This document shows, in pieces, positions 11,925-22,195 of a stretch of DNA of 64,000 bases. Each line of letters begins with the position of its first letter. The stretch's first letter is position 1. The stretch lies in the NCBI GenBank assembly GCA_018340375.1, contig JAFFJZ010000002.1, forward strand, positions 43,792,001-43,856,000, in the 5' to 3' direction. The translations under genes and the position numbers were made by a program. The DNA comes from Gonatopus flavifemur (Eukaryota > Arthropoda > Insecta > Hymenoptera > Dryinidae). The notes below the pieces were generated by a model that did not search any database, had not been told where the DNA came from, and worked only from the letters and a program-made list of their open reading frames with translations.

Positions 11925-12335
11925 CGCCCACCAAACAGTTGGTTACCACATCATAACTGCAATGTAACTTAAGATCACACGTAATATCACCTGTTCGTTG
12001 CATGCAATAGGCTGTTAAATTGTAATTTCACATTCATCAAAAGTTGTTACAATGTAACCAGAATATAACATGTTTCATTTCAGCAACACCGTGGTGTCAT
12101 CCATCTCTTATAGGTGATATTAAGCGCAAGACCTCGAATCTAAGTTGAAAAAGTGTCTACGATGCATATTTTCCAAAATAAAAAGCTCATAACAATCGCA
12201 TGCCACTAATACAAAAAATATTATGTTACAGTGACGTTGCAACTACTTTTCATGATAGTGAAATTACAAGTCACCTGTTCATATAACACGCATGTAACAA
12301 GCAGGTTACATTGCATATGATTTTCGGTGGGCGCG
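11925..12335. repeat. CGCCCACC-ended inverted-repeat element, TGTAAC words
   Basis: ACGCCCACCAAACAG at the left is mirrored by TTTTCGGTGGGCG at 12320-12333. The interior repeats GTTAC, TGTAAC, CACCTGTT and GCATGCAAT in both directions. Confidence 0.6.
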
Positions 12336-12870
12336 AGTTCCACACTCGCGTATGAATTATTCATTCGTTAAACGGGATATCAAGTTTGAAAAATTGCACC
12401 GTTGAGAACAATCTGTTTTCTTTACTCAAACATTCCACTTTTTGTGAATACTATTCTCCTCGAAGGAACACAAAAGACTCATCATGAACGACAGATTCTC
12501 GAACGAATGCATGTAGACTAATACAGCTAATGGAATATCTTGTGCAAATAGTAAAAATCACGTATTGACACTTCATACACTGACTTTAAAAGGAAAATCT
12601 TGATGTTTTTGTAGATGGTTAACACCTTGCAAGCAAGAACATAATATGCAAATATATGTATATGAAATGCGAGATGGTATAAGAATTATGTGAAGACGGA
12701 GTTGACTGAATTCCTTTTTAGAATATTATTTCTATATTATTCCACGAGAAGTCCATGAGATTGTTGCGAATTCTAAGCATGCATGAACAATCACTTATAT
12801 CAGTCTAGTATGAACTCCATCCTGCTCATTTTGGTCCAAGACTGGGTCAAAGGGGAACTTTTTCAATATT

Positions 12871-13362
12871 CCCGAAGAGAACATGAAGCTTCAGATTAGA
12901 TCTGTATAGATCGGATCGAAGGTTCATGAAAGCTAACTTTTAGATTCACAAACGTTTGTCAAAGGTACTACGAACGTTGAAATGTCCGCCACAAAATACT
13001 CTCAGGAAACATAGATGGAACGTTCATTGAAGGTTCATCGAAGGTTTGATGGAGCTTCACAAAAATATCTATACTTAGATCAAAATATAATAATTTATGT
13101 TTATTAATTGATTTATTTTTTATATAAATTGATCAAAATTAATATAAATATAAATATTTTTGTGAAGCTTCGTCAAACCTTCCATGAACCTTCAGCGAAC
13201 GTTCCATCTGTGTTTCCTGAACGTATTTCGAGGCGAACATTTCAACGTCCGTAGAACCTTTGTCAAACGTTTGTGAATCTAAAAGTTAGCTCTAATGAAC
13301 CTTCGGCCCGATCTATACACATCTGATTTGAACGTTCGCTGAAGCTTCATGTTCTCTTTGGG
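12871..13362. repeat. 492-bp foldback, CCCGAAGAGAACATGAAGC ends, ACGTTC words
   Basis: The left end CCCGAAGAGAACATGAAGC pairs with GCTTCATGTTCTCTTTGGG at the right. Arms of about 220 bp share AAGCTAACTTTTAGATTCAC, CAAACGTTTGTC and GGAACGTTC. The central 60 bp are A/T only. Weaker relatives with GAACGTTC words occur at 20040-20190 and 62000-62370. Confidence 0.8.
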
Positions 13363-13588
13363 TTCATACACGCAGGAGATATTATATTCATTATATCACT
13401 ATTATGTCCCTGGTGAAAATAACTTCACGCAAAACTCCGGCAATCGATGTAAAAACCACGCAAATTGATGCAGAATTTGAAACTATGTGAACCGACACAA
13501 AATGACAGCACATGATCCAACAACAGTTTTTCGTAATCGAGCGTAAAAATAATTCTGCATTGATTTGTGAGAAGGAAACAAGGATAAT

Positions 13589-13900
13589 TACCCAAGTAGC
13601 ATCCCAGACAAAAATTCCCAAATTCGCATGTGGACTCAAGTTCCTGGCCGGGACCCGCGAGGTCCTGGCCAGGTCCTGCCCGAGATCAGCCAGGTCGTGC
13701 CTGGAAATCCTCTGTTTCCTGCTCGGAACCTGTGAGGTTCCCGCCCGGGAACAGCCAGGTAGTGACTCGAGCGGGAACCTGACCCGGCTGCCGGGTCCCG
13801 GGCGGGAACCAGAGGGTTTGCAGGCAGGACCTGGCCAGGAACCTGAGTCCACATGCGGATTTGGGAATCCCGCCCATCCGGAAATTTTTATCTGGGATGT
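13589..13900. repeat. GC-rich hairpin element, CAGGTCCTGGCC words
   Basis: Outer arms: CATCCCAGACAAAAATTCCC and ATGTGGACTCAAGTTCCTGG pair with CCAGGAACCTGAGTCCACAT and AAATTTTTATCTGGGATG. The core (13640-13850) is strongly GC-rich and built from variants of CAGGTCCTGGCC and GGGAACC. It begins TACCCAAGTAGCA, the same end-type as 47489. Open frames on both strands here are by-products of the absence of AT stops. Confidence 0.7.
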
Positions 13901-13942
13901 GGAGTTTTTCTAAAGAATTCTTATAGCTCACTCTGGATATGG

Positions 13943-14191
13943 TACACGGAGAAAAGTATATGGGATTGATTACCATTCGCTTTAGTTCTCATTGCGACTT
14001 TAGAATAGGAAGTGAGTGATGGCTCGCGATTTGATGATCATTACGATGTTAATCTATTGTTTCCATGGCAACGTATAAACAGTTTATCGTACTCAATCCG
14101 ATTTCACATGGCACTTATTACAATTTTGAAATATCTGTCACCAAATTACTATTCTTCATAGTAACCGTTACCGTATACTTCTCTCCGTGTA
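13943..14191 (+). repeat. TACACGGAGAAAAGTATA MITE, copy 1 of an inverted pair
   Basis: Ends TACACGGAGAAAAGTATA and TATACTTCTCTCCGTGTA. Interior TACCATTCGC, ACGATGTTAA and AAATATCTGTCACCAAATTA are found inverted at 14389-14624. Confidence 0.82.
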
Positions 14192-14388
14192 TATGGAAGT
14201 CGGTTATTGTTGAGAAAAAATGAAAATTATATAGGTCGACGTGAAATTTGAATTCCTTTGCTATATGCACACAGGCTTGAAAGGAAAAGGCTTCGTATGA
14301 CATCAACGCATCCATTAGTATTGATCGTCGATATACCATTACACAGGACACCAAAAAGAATTGTTAACTGATTCGGAGTGCTTTTGGT

Positions 14389-14624
14389 GCACGGAGAAAA
14401 GTATACGATATGAAGAATAGTAATTTGGTGACAGATATTTCAAAATTGTAACAAGTACCATTCTGAATCGGAGTGAATGCGGTAAACTGTTTACGTTACC
14501 ATAGAAACAATAGGTTAACATCGTAATGATCACCAAATCGCGCCTTGTCACTCAATTCCTATTTTAAAGTTGCGACGAGAATTAGAGTGAATGGTAATAA
14601 ATCCCATATACTTTTCTCCGTGTG
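14389..14624 (-). repeat. CACGGAGAAAAGTATA MITE, copy 2 of the inverted pair
   Basis: Opposite orientation to 13943-14191, about 200 bp away. Shared blocks in order include TAATTTGGTGACAGATATTT, AACATCGTAATGATC and ATATACTTTTCTCCGTGTG. Confidence 0.82.
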
Positions 14625-14848
14625 TGTTCAATGCGAAACGAATACCAGACTTCTTGGATTAGCTCACTTGCTATTATCTTTCATACATAATTTATATAAT
14701 TGATGGATTTTTTGATTAATTTTGTGTATACAAATTATAACAATTGAACTGATACAACAAATCTGGTTTTGTTTTCGTAATCAATGCTCTAAAAGTACGC
14801 CAAATCAATTCTCAAACCTTAGGCACCGAAATGACTGTTGACCAGTGT

Positions 14849-14968
14849 TACCCACATAGCACAAATGTCTCAGTAATATCTTCAGAATATTCTGCAACAT
14901 TATGGAGACATTGTAATATTGTCAAAATATCCTGGAGATATTACTGAGACATTCGTGCTATGTGGGTA
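14849..14968. repeat. 120-bp hairpin with TACCCACATAGCAC ends
   Basis: TACCCACATAGCACAAATGT pairs with ACATTCGTGCTATGTGGGTA. The next 15 bp (CTCAGTAATATCT) also pair. The core repeats GAATATTC, GACATTGTAATATTGTC words. Confidence 0.82.
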
Positions 14969-15908
14969 TTGAATTCACTAATTCTTGTTCCGAGAGACTG
15001 AGATTCATTCTGATCAAGCAGCCAAAGTAGGGTCATTGAACCATACAGTGAACTTACTGAGAATGTTCGAAAGAAATTACAACACTTTCTGAATAGTTAG
15101 AGGCTGTAAACTGTTGGAAATTAAGTCCTACACAGTAAAGTATTATTTTTCAAATGGAATGTATTTTGAGGATGAAATAACACTAAATTTTAAACTACAA
15201 AATTTAGAAAAAATTTTATCTACAGTACTAATGCTTCGAGTATGGAAAGGATATTCATCCCACAACACATGCTAGTAAAAGTATACTCATAAAAGCTTAT
15301 TACATTGTAAAAATGGAAACCCTCGTAAATCAGTTGAAATCTCAAGAGATTAAGTCTCAGCGTGGTCTCGCAGTTTCCTCACGAAGGAAATAAAACCACT
15401 CAAAAAGTTCAAGATGAATTTACTGATATTCTATCATCATCTTAAAATGGAAGAACTGAGGATCACTAAATCTAATGACGTCAAACTATTTCAAGGAAAT
15501 GCCAAATCCAACCATCAAATTATATTGATTTTCGAGCATACCTTGTAGAATTCTGTCGGTATGTAACCTCGACAAAAATAAAAGCAGGAAACATGGTTAG
15601 TCATGTTTGAGATGCTATGTAGTTAGAATCTTTATATCATATCTTTCAATCTCTTCTTCGGAATTACATTCATCACGTTCTGAATTTCATCACGAAAATA
15701 AATACATAAATGCAGCACTTTAGATGCATAGTACTTCATTTCATTTATGGTGCTATATCGAACACGTTGATGTTACCAAACAATGATGTTACCAATTGAA
15801 TTTGGTCATTGACTTTGTTGCAAGAATAAAACAATAGTCCTTGAAGGAGAAAATTCCTCTGAAAAATTCTGAGGAACTCTGGAAAAAATCTGGAAGAATT
15901 TGAAAAGC

Positions 15909-16170
15909 TATACGGAGAGGAAAGAATGGTAATATTCACCATGCTGACATAGTATTCCGTCTTATTTTATATGAAATCGTGATTTTTACTATGTGAGAAT
16001 AGAATTCTTTACCATTTTTTTGGTAACAATTACTATGTTACATATATATTATTACCAGAAAAATGGTGAAACATTCTATTCTTACACAGTAACAATCACG
16101 ATTTTATATAACATTAGACCGAATACTATGTTAGCATGGTAAACATTACCATTCTCTTCTCTTCGTGTAT
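15909..16170. repeat. palindromic MITE, TATACGGAGAG / TCTTCGTGTA ends
   Basis: Arms of about 110 bp: ATGGTAATATTCACCATGCT and AATCGTGATTTTTACTATGT at the left mirror GTTACTGTGT-like and TAGCATGGTAAACATTACCA at the right. Words GGTAA/TTACC dominate. Confidence 0.75.
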
Positions 16171-16199
16171 GAACATTTCTTCAAACTCTGAAAAACTCT

Positions 16200-16378
16200 G
16201 CATGGAAAGAAATTTTTAGCTGTATCAGCTAAATTTTGGCTGGTACGGTAGAATATCTTAGCATCATTAACTGAAATTCAGCTAATGGAGCTGAGAATTT
16301 TGCTGCAGCAGATAAAATTTAGCTACAGAAGCTAAAAAATGGATGTCCATTTCACAGCTAATCACTTTTTCCCTGTGA
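16200..16378. repeat. AGCTA-type MITE
   Basis: Starts GCATGGAAAGAAATTTTTAG and ends ATCACTTTTTCCCTGTG. The interior is TAGCTGTATCAGCTAAA, TCAGCTAATGGAGCTGAG, CTGCAGCAG and TTTAGCTACAGAAGC words. Same vocabulary as 932-1043 and 58327-58472. Confidence 0.6.
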
Positions 16379-18690
16379 ACAAATTTTCAAACACTCTTGC
16401 TCATTGGGAACTTTTTTTCACTGAAAATTTCTCTGATAATCTGTGGATATCTCTGAGAAACTCTGAATTTTGTAGACATCATTGATACTCTCTGGAAAAC
16501 TATGAACACCTGAAATCTTTTAACAAACTCTTCACCGAGAATCTTCAAAACTTCCAGACATTTGCAGTCAAATTTTCCCCCCCAGGGTCTCCTTATTTGG
16601 AACCACTAGTCATTTAAAATAAGCAAAGTTGACAAGAATTATTACAAAAACTAAACTTTCGAATTAGATCATTCTAGAAAGGAATCTTCTATTTTCCTAG
16701 ATGAATACACTTCAATACGATACAAGTTTTGAGTTTGATGAAGTACGGATTGATGAAAAAAAGACAACGTCTTTAAATTTCATATTGAAAATGAAAATTT
16801 TCAAGCTCAGTATAACAATGGAATCCATTGAATCAAGATTCCTCAATGGAATAAAATTTCCACAGTGTATCGAGAAATTCTTGATTTCAATGCACGTGCG
16901 AGTGTTATGTGTGTAACCGTAACGATTCTCTTACTCCTTACTTTCTCCACTTGACTTCTGTGGAGCGTAGGAATAATAATCTGGCTCTTTTCTTCAACAA
17001 CGTATATACGCGTATACGTGTAAACGTTTAGTTCGCGCGTCGATAAACTTCAAGCAGCGTGTAATAACGTAAGAATTACGTATCGAGCGATAACACAGCC
17101 AATGAATTTTTCATTAAAGATGAAAAGTCCCTGCTTCATGCGGACTGTGAATTATACACACAGTTTATTATATCAATCATGTTTTAATTGATAATTCATC
17201 TGAGATAATAAACGTGGAAACATTGAAATCAGTTGTACGAGCAGATAAGTTCGAAATAATTGATTTATCGATATTCGAAATCTGTTATGTAAAAACTTAT
17301 AATTCAAGGTTTCAGTTGTGTCGTTGATCCCACTGGTTTTCAAATTCAATCAAAAATGTATTCAATGGTGAAACGACTGTCAAAAATCTACGTAATAAAT
17401 GTTTCACTTTAGTGTAAATCAAGCGTGATTCTAGTAATTGTAATCCAATGCAATACAATATTGTGGGATATTTTTATCAGGGTTGGATTTGTACAAATCC
17501 ACGCATATCACTATGTTATTGATGTATGAAATGCGCGGAACATCTTTATACAAAATGTTTTATGTATGCATGTCGTGCCAATAAATCGATCGTGTCTTAT
17601 CATAAGATATTACGTGGATCATTGTTTCACTGAGAAGCTTCAGAAGAATTTCAAACTATAGGATTTCGTGACGATCCAAGATCCAATACCCTGATTACAA
17701 AGACCCATTGAATCTTGCCAAATCTCATTGAAATTGAACAAAAGTTTGGTTAAATATCATTTAATCATTCGTCAACGAGGTTTGATCAGTTGTTTCGAAG
17801 ACAATTTTATTGAATCTCGGGCAATGTTGTGGCAAAATCTCACGAAATTTCATCATATTAGATTCAGTGGATTTCTTCAATAAGGATACTTCGTCAATTA
17901 CAAGTTTTAATGAATTTTGAACACTTATATTGAATGAAGATGGAAACTTAGATTTGCTGACCCAGAAACTCGAAGTATTATATCGATACCCACGTTCTAA
18001 TACGTCGTATCCTACTTTTAGAAATTTTTTCAGGGCACAGTGCCAATAGGTGCACAGGATGACTATATCATTTATGGAAAAATGGTTTTCTGAAATCCAT
18101 TAAAATTCGTATCGCAGTCTATATTACCGCAGAGGAAAAAGTTTCGATGCCTCAAATTTTCCATCCGACTGGATTTGAGGACATCGCACACCCATAAATC
18201 TCTGTATATGCTACGGCTCCGTCTCTCTAAAATAAAAATAATACCGTGGAATTGACAATAACGAAAGTATTCAAATTTTTACAAAAATGATGACACCAAT
18301 TGAAGGTTAACCTACATCAGGCTTCACATGGAAGCGATTCAGGATGAAAGAAAATTACACTTATATGTCTTTTTTTAATCCTAATTGTGGATAATTTCTT
18401 CATTAGATTCTGCATAAAGTCTGACTCCGTGCAGTTACAAAAAAAAAAATAAACTCGCCTTTCCTTGTCGCTAAAGCTACAATCTGTGCTGGATTTAGGA
18501 GCGTCAAGTTCCCCGCTACTTCCAAGAATGTCTTCCTCCTCTGGTTTTTTTTTCTCGTTAGTGATCGTTGACCCCAATTGATAAAATCTGGCAATGTTTG
18601 AATCCTCCGTCGGATGAGACCTTTCTAATAGGTGAGGATCCCGGCGTCTGCCTGCGTCGGATATGTAAATCCGACACTAGCTAAAATAAT
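16379..18690. other. intergenic DNA, nothing recognised
   Basis: AT-rich, only short chance open frames. No coding similarity or terminal repeats seen. Confidence 0.5.
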
Positions 18691-19264
18691 TGCAGCTATT
18701 TATCATACAGATAACATGTAAGCTTGTCATAAGCTTGTCAGACTTGTCATTCGATTGTTTTTTTACTTGTTATTGACAACCTTGTCAGTGTAAGGTTCCT
18801 ACAACTCTGCTGCAATGGTTTTGTAAGCTCGTACCCTTATCGTGTGTCAACTAGGAGGCTTAAGTGAGTCCACCTTGTCACAAGCTTCTCTGACAACATT
18901 GCAGGAAGGCTAAATTGCTATCTGGGTAGCTGCAATTCTCAGCTCTAACAGCACAATCATAGTGGTTGATATTTGAATATCGAAAGAATAACTGAGCTGT
19001 GATATTTTTGCATTGGTTGTCATATTTCTTGCTGTTACAGCTGAAAAGATAGCTGTGATATTTGGAAAAAAACCTTGAATACTTCTCGCAGCTCATTCTT
19101 GCCTATCTAAATATCAGGATTCAAAATTAAATTTGGAGAATCACAATTACACTTGACGTTATTGTATGTTGAAAATGAAAAATTTCCATTCTCAGCCTTG
19201 TCGAGGCCGATTGTATTTAATAAAAGTGTGTCATCCTTCATCGTCTACATTATGAAAAACAGTT

Positions 19265-19766
19265 CCTTGGTGAAAATGAAGCGTATATACAAAGCGCGAA
19301 GGAAGCTTATACGAAGCGAAAAACGTTCCAATTCCCTCTTCTTCAAACGTGTGATGCCTGCTTGCTGTGGAGTGATGATATCATACGATCCGTGTACGCT
19401 TCATAACCTCTCGATCCCATTTCACACCCGCTCCATATAAGGTAATAGTGAGTTACATCAAGCGCATGTGAAACCTACCTATTCTGACTTCAAATACTAT
19501 GTTTAAGCGTTCGATGCCAACGAGGACTCCATAACTCAATGGATAAGCCCCTCGTCTTCCACGGTGGAGATCACTGGTTTGATTCTCACCATGGGATTTA
19601 GTTTTTTAATTTTATTTTCTTGAATTTTATACGCTTCCTTTGTTCCAATTCCACATACTCTTTTTACCCTTTCCATTCAAGCTTCGTATACTTTGCATCA
19701 ACGTCTCTGTTACCCTCCAGTATACGCTTCGTTTACTCTTCCTTACCGCTTCCATTTTCACCACGG
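19265..19766. repeat. TATACGCTTC word element, contains a tRNA-like unit
   Basis: CCTTGGTGAAAATGAAGCG (19265) is inverted as CGCTTCCATTTTCACCACGG (19747-19766). Words GCTTATACGAAGCG and GTATACGCTTCG recur. The 34546-34839 foldback has nearly the same ends (CCTGGTGAAAGGGAAGCG). Confidence 0.6.
19521..19600 (+). other. tRNA-like unit (A- and B-box-like), not a functional tRNA
   Basis: GACTCCATAACTCAATGGAT resembles an acceptor start plus A box. GGTTTGATTCTCACC resembles a B box (GGTTCGANTCC with C to T). A T-rich run follows, as at a Pol III terminator. Spacing is tRNA-sized, but the D, anticodon and T stems do not pair properly. Confidence 0.35.
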
Positions 19767-20766
19767 TTGTTGAATTCTACCCCAGCGAAAAGTTGGGGAA
19801 TTCTTCAATATAATTTAATGAACTTTTCCTCCATTTGTAGAGGATTTAACGCTGAAAAGGCAAAATAATCCCTCAAAGTGGGGAAGGAATCCCTTATTTT
19901 GAGTGAAGAAGCAATTTCTCCACTGTCAGGGGACCACATCAACCACTGATGTGAATTAAAACTCCCCATACTTGTTACATTGTACTCCCTGATTCCATCA
20001 TTTCATATTTTCAATCATACTCCTGCGTTAACTTTATTATCCCCAAGAGACTAAGATGGCTTCCAAACGTTCAATGACCATTTAAAAAACATTTGATAAA
20101 CAAACCTACGGAGAATTTGACTTTTAAGCAACATTCAACGAATGTACGTGAACGTTCCACGAACTTTTGAAGATCTTGGTTCGTTTGGGAATTTCTTTGT
20201 TATACTCAAAAGAATTTTCGAACAATCATATATTCCATTTTTTACATACAGATATAGATATATCTATTTTACATTTCATTGTGCTTTGAATAGTCTACTT
20301 TCTTGAAAGGACTGGAGAGTTGAAGGTTCAGAATCCTGTCTGTAGGCAACCCGTATGACGTTTTATTTGTCAGATAGACTGATTGAAGGCAGAATATTTT
20401 TCCACTCAACAGCGTACTACTTATTCTAAGAAACAGGTGCACATTTTAATCAAAATTCTATCATTTTGATATCAATGCCAACAAAAGTATTCGAAAATCA
20501 GGCCTGATACTCTGAGAAAACTGTTCAGTTGTAATGCCCAAAAATTGATTGAGATACGACATCGGATGAACAATTTAGTCGTCTCAACAAAATATTAGTT
20601 CCTTCGGTTTGAAATTCTTATTGAAACAATCAATATTTTAGCTCAGTCAACTCAATTTTTATAGTTTTTGGTTTTTGTTTCAAGAATTTCTGAACACTTT
20701 AGGGCAATTTAACGTTGAAATGATGGAGTTGTGGTCCATTGTAATTGAATTCAATCATCACAAATA

Positions 20767-21018
20767 CACTGAGAGAAAGGTATCTAGTTGGGACAACTAA
20801 ATGTTAGTTACCGCAGCTAGATTTTTATTTACGCTAGCTAGACTCTAGTTGGGGTAAATAAAAGGCTAGCTGTCTGAGATATGAATAACATGGTTTATTC
20901 AATGGGAATACAAAATATAGTTGTGACAAATAAAATTTAGTTGGCACAATTAAATTTTTATTTACAGTGACTAAATTTAGTAGCTGTCGAATATTTGAAT
21001 AGACCCTTTCTCTCAGTG
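20767..21018 (+). repeat. CACTGAGAGAAAGG MITE, copy 1
   Basis: 252 bp with inverted ends CACTGAGAGAAAGG and CCCTTTCTCTCAGTG. The interior carries CTAGTTGGGACAACTAA, TAGATTTTTATTTACG, AGCTAGACTCTAGTTG and GGTTTATTCAATGG blocks. Same length as the copy in FAR intron 2 (25109-25360), which is inverted. Confidence 0.88.
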
Positions 21019-21150
21019 TGAAAACTTATAGTCTAAAATAGGAATGAATTAATTTATTTGAAATAACTCAAAAAATTCAGTGAACCTCTATTCGAATTCA
21101 CTAAATTTTTTAATAATCTAATATGAAATTACACGGGAAAAAATGATGTG

Positions 21151-21354
21151 CACTGAGAGGAATTGCCATAGTTCCTGTAACTAAAACATATCAACTAAAC
21201 ATTCTTGATGAGAGTTACTAAAAATTTAATTGATTCAATCAAAAAAATATAGTTGATTCATTACTTAATTGTATCAACTATGCGTTCTTGGTTGGATTAA
21301 GAATATTTAGTTGGGATGTTTTAGTTACAGTGACCGTAAAAATTTCTCCCAGTG
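21151..21354. repeat. related MITE with CACTGAGAGG / TCCCAGTG ends
   Basis: It lies between MITE copies 1 and 2. It shares the CACTGAGAG start and words such as TTTAGTTG and ACAGTGAC, but the interior (repeated ATCAACTA, TAGTTGAT) differs. Probably a sister subfamily. Confidence 0.6.
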
Positions 21355-21431
21355 TGGTTGATATCTGGATAGCTGAAAATCATTTATGGCGGCTCAAAGT
21401 TACCTATTACTGCAATATTTTTAGTTATCCG

Positions 21432-21702
21432 CACTGAGAGAAAGGTACCTAGTTGGGACAACTAAATACCTAATACCCTCATAAACGTGAGTTGCCGCAG
21501 CTAGATTTTTATTTACGCTAGCTAGACTCTAGTTGAGGTGAATAAAAGTCTAGCTGTCTGAAATATGAATAAAATGGTTTATTCAATTGGAATAAACAAT
21601 TTAGTTGTGACAAATGAAATTTAGCTGGCACAACTAAATTTTTATTTACAGCCACTAAATTTTCTAACTGTTGAATATTTAAACAGACCCTTTTTCTCAG
21701 TG
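21432..21702 (+). repeat. CACTGAGAGAAAGG MITE, copy 2, next to FAR promoter
   Basis: 271 bp, same orientation and blocks as 20767-21018, with about 20 extra bases near 21468. It ends about 125 bp before the TATA-like box of FAR. A further partial copy of its middle (AGCTGTCTGAAATATGAATA...) follows directly at 21703-21760. Confidence 0.87.
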
Positions 21703-21826
21703 TAGCTGTCTGAAATATGAATACAATGGTTTATTCAATGGGAATAGAAAATTGGGTTGTATTATTTTTTCCCATGTAAATATTAAATCATTTCTTTCAA
21801 TTGAACATTTATTATGCAAAGTTGGC

Positions 21827-21883
21827 TATAAAAACGTGTTTCGCCATTTCAGATAATCAAAAGAGGTTAAGCAAAGAAGCATC
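21827..21883 (+). promoter_or_regulatory. FAR 5' region: TATA-box with initiator, or 5'UTR splice acceptor
   Basis: TATAAAAA at 21827-21834 is followed about 24 bp later by TTTCAGATA at 21848-21855, then 28 bp to the ATG. This can be read as a core promoter (TATA plus an arthropod TCAG initiator) or as the acceptor of a non-coding first exon, since gtgtttcgccatttcag is pyrimidine-rich. The sequence does not decide between them. Confidence 0.45.
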
Positions 21884-22195
21884 ATGGTAGAAGTTTTACT
21901 GGAATCAGGTGGACAAGATGTGGCGGTGGCCGATAATGGGTCTAGGGCCAGTACACCAACCGAATACTCATCACCGAAAGAAACCGAGATCTCCTCGATC
22001 GAAGAATATACTCCGATCGAAGAATTCTACAGCGGCCAAAGCATTTTCATCACCGGAGGTACCGGATTCATGGGCAAACTTTTGGTCGAGAAATTATTGA
22101 GAGGCTGTCCCAATATTGCCTTCATCTATCTCTTGGTCCGACCAAAAAAGGGGAAGGACGTTCATCAACGTACCGAGGAACTTTTCGATGACGCG
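21884..22195 (+). CDS. FAR coding exon 1 (residues 1-104)
   Basis: Starts at ATG in the context atcATGG, the first in-frame Met before the Rossmann loop. It ends at GATGACGCG followed by the donor gtaact, phase 0. It carries the variable acidic N-terminus, then [20 protein letters not shown], the dinucleotide-binding loop. Reading through the donor stays open only to about 22309, which is intron sequence. Confidence 0.92.

Noticed and set aside
13391..13913. Proline/glycine-rich open frames of 96-153 codons on both strands
   Set aside because: They read the GC-rich hairpin core in several frames at once. The openness comes from the lack of AT-rich stop codons, and the sequence is a word repeat.
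19521..19600. A functional tRNA gene
   Set aside because: A- and B-box-like motifs are present, but the D, anticodon and T stems do not pair in the canonical register.
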